Assembly: GCF_001886855.1 (NCBI RefSeq)
Contig: NZ_CP013197.1
Span: 1,488,001-1,552,000, forward strand
Reading direction: 5' to 3'
From: Spiroplasma citri
GTDB lineage: Bacteria; Bacillota_I; Bacilli_A; Mycoplasmatales; Mycoplasmataceae
DNA: 64,000 nucleotides
This document shows, piece by piece, positions 61,687 to 64,000 of this stretch. The stretch's first letter is position 1; every line of letters starts with the position of its first letter. A program made the position numbers and the translations under genes. The notes under the pieces are model-generated. The model searched no databases. It was not told the DNA's origin and saw only the letters and a list, made by a program, of their open reading frames with translations.

Positions 61687-64000
61687 TTAATAATAACGAG
61701 TATTGTTATAGTATCAAACAAAGTCACTTAATAAATATGAATTTTTTGTTAAATCATCTTTAATCCTTGGATTATATAAAAAACGAGCTTGGTTATTAAA
61801 TTCAACAACATAACTATATTTAATTTTATCACTATTTGTTAAATATTCATTGCCCTGTCCATCATAATCAACTCAGTCTTTACTATTTCATGTTTCGCCC
61901 TCTGGTGCAATATTATGACGTTGTTTTGGGTCTTTTTCTTGTTCAACATATGAAGGAGAATTTCCTGAAGCAGGATCAGTATATCCTAATGGTTTTTTAT
62001 GACGTTCTAATTTAGTTGAAGCATCTTTGGGGCCATAATAATCTAATTGGTAACGAACACCAGTTACAGAACCATCAGTTACAATTGCACCTAATTTTGA
62101 ACCATCTACGCCAGTTCCTGAGGCTGTAATATATCATTTTCGATCTAAAAAGATATTATCAAATCAATCCTCGGCCATTACTTTATTAACTTGATTTGTT
62201 AATTCACCAATATAACCATTTTCTGAATCTAATATTTGTGTAATAAATTTATGCATTGATTCATAATCAGGATACGTATTATTACCTCCATGCGCTCAAG
62301 TATTAATGACATCAAATAATGATCCTTGTTTATATTGACCTGTTTCATCAACAAAACCATAACTATTTAAAATAAACTTAGCATATTCGCTATTAGGATC
62401 AACTGACATTAAGTCCTCTTTAAAACCGCTTTTTTTCGGTCCTTCATTATAAACATTATCAATTGTTTTAACATTATTATTATTTAATTTATAATGTCCT
62501 TCACTATCACTAGTGTAAAATCAATTTGCTAACCCCGCAATTCCTTTTAATAAATTAAACAAATCAAAATTTGGTCCGTTCAACATTTGCAATAATGTTC
62601 GAATTAAAGCAACAACACTATCTTCAGAAAAATTCCCAATTAAGCCTTGGAATTTTAAAAGACCTTCATAAACTGTCTTTGACATTATACGGTTAAATTT
62701 TTGGACACCAAAGTTTGAACCTTCTTTTGCTAAAGCTTCTGTAAATCAGTTTCCTAAAACAGAATACCATTTTAAAAAGGCATTTTTATGTTCTTTATTA
62801 TCACTTGTTAAATCTAAATATTGCTTCTCCTCTTGCAAAATTATGCTCAGAGATTTTGCCACAACTGGACTGCTAAAAATATCATAAAGTTTCATATTTT
62901 TAATTGTTTTATCAGGTTCAGCCACTTCACCATCACTTTGATGTTCAACTTTAAGAACCGTATTTTCAATCGTATAACGACTAAATATTTCTAATAATGG
63001 ACTGTCCAATTTAACATTACCTGAACTGTCAAAAAACTGATTTTTTATTTGCATTAAAATAAAAAATGGTGCTGCTAAGAAAATTCCTGCAGTTTTTTCG
63101 CCAGAACGATTATTTTGAATAAATGGTAATAACTGTGCTAATGAATATAAAACTGGTAATTCTAATCCCGGCCCAAATTGACCTAACATGGTAATTGCTT
63201 CATCAAAATATTTTAAACCAAATAAATCATATAATGAACTTGATTGGTTCGCCACACTCTTTCCAAATTTAATTTCTTCACCACCATCGTTATAAGACAA
63301 TGTTGACTTTGTTGGCGGTGTTAAAAGTGAATTATGATATAAAATATTTGATACATAAGGACCTCATGATGAATCATAATAATTACTTCAACCGGCAGTT
63401 CTCTTAATATAATTAAGAACTGATTCTGATTTTTGTGATAATGTATTTGCTAAAGCTCCAGTATCATATTGAGCTCATGCTAAATTTGGATTTGCAACAA
63501 AATCTTTATAACGCCCTGATGCATCTGTTTTATTGCTAGGATGTCCTTGGTTAGCTTCTGTATTTCATTTTGAAAAATCACTCATTGCAACAATTGATGA
63601 CATTAAATTATAAATATTTCGTTCTGGTTGATAAGTACTATCCGTTGCTCTTCAAGGATTATAATAAAGATTATTTAATTTTTTATATTCTTCAACATAA
63701 TCTTTAATTTTAATTTCTTTTACACTTTTAGTAGTAAAAACTCCTTTTAAGTTTCTTCCAACATTATTTAAGAAATATTGTAATGTCGGAAACCCATAAG
63801 TATTCATATTTTCATGACGACTAGCAATTAAAATTTTAGCAATTGTACTAGTATATTTAACTAAATTTCGAATTGTCGGGTCGATCTTATTAAGTTCACT
63901 ATCAAAATAATCATCATTTTGACTATTTTTTCCTTTTGCACAAGAAACTACTCCCAGCATACTTGCTGACATTAAAGTTGTAGATCCTAGTATAGAAAGT
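61687..64000 (-). CDS. Large lipoprotein D, N-terminus off the window (over 770 aa)
   Basis: Open from the right edge, where the tail of a signal peptide and lipobox are visible (LSILGSTTLMSASMLGVVSC), to TAA 61,687. The mature protein is soluble with many Trp (TGA), Tyr and Asn; segments include MLGQFGPGLELPVLYSLAQL and GGNNTYPDYESMHKFITQIL. It ends 31 bases before the FtsX-like start, so the two are coexpressed, a common spiroplasma pairing. Presumably the surface partner of the permease. Similar in style to lipoproteins A and B. Confidence 0.8.

Overview
The window is a piece of a Spiroplasma chromosome, probably from the Citri clade. TGA is read as Trp throughout: sufB, sufS, glyA, trmB, ung and rplM stay open only under genetic code 4. 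The DNA is extremely AT-rich and carries SpV1-type plectrovirus prophages, a TraG/VirD4 remnant, a degraded surface protein resembling the plasmid-borne ScARP adhesins, many lipoproteins and a tmRNA.

Layout. (1) 1-9,834, accessory: leftward plectrovirus prophage 1 (runs off the left edge, right end near 5,575), a frameshifted traG-like gene, an unexplained 360-bp non-coding stretch, and an ISLre2-family transposase gene broken by one TAG. (2) 9,841-38,674, core: the leftward suf operon (sufC-D-S-U-B) with a 5-formyl-THF cyclo-ligase and a damaged membrane gene; a 46-bp perfect palindrome facing two rightward lipoproteins; a HIT hydrolase; a leftward gene train (SF1 helicase, 789-aa unknown, coiled-coil protein, Clp-type AAA+ ATPase, radical SAM-thiol peroxidase fusion); rpsI/rplM, glyA, an ECF S component, ung, yigZ, trmB, a degenerate GGDEF-EAL membrane protein, and tmRNA. 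(3) 38,684-57,396, a membrane-protein gene shattered by two insertions: a 1.33-kb IS30-type element with a 6-bp target duplication, and a 16-kb block bounded by 14-bp inverted repeats. Conceptually removing both leaves one reading frame across both joints. The 16-kb block holds an ISLre2 remnant, the adhesin pseudogene, a metalloprotease-like lipoprotein pseudogene, a NERD/zinc-ribbon/pentapeptide cluster of small genes, a decayed DDE transposase, an intact lipoprotein, and decayed prophage 2. (4) 57,412-64,000: an FtsX-like permease and its upstream lipoprotein.

Themes. The core genes are nearly all intact, while the accessory blocks are full of one-base homopolymer frameshifts and stops. 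The two prophages are nearly identical outside a few variable modules. The most variable module, about 100 residues inside the putative adsorption protein, also forms almost the whole mature part of the intact lipoprotein beside prophage 2, a candidate surface decoy or exclusion factor. A ~35-codon phage ORF is preserved in three places, twice apparently with an ATT start codon. All functional statements rest on reading motifs; no database search was possible.
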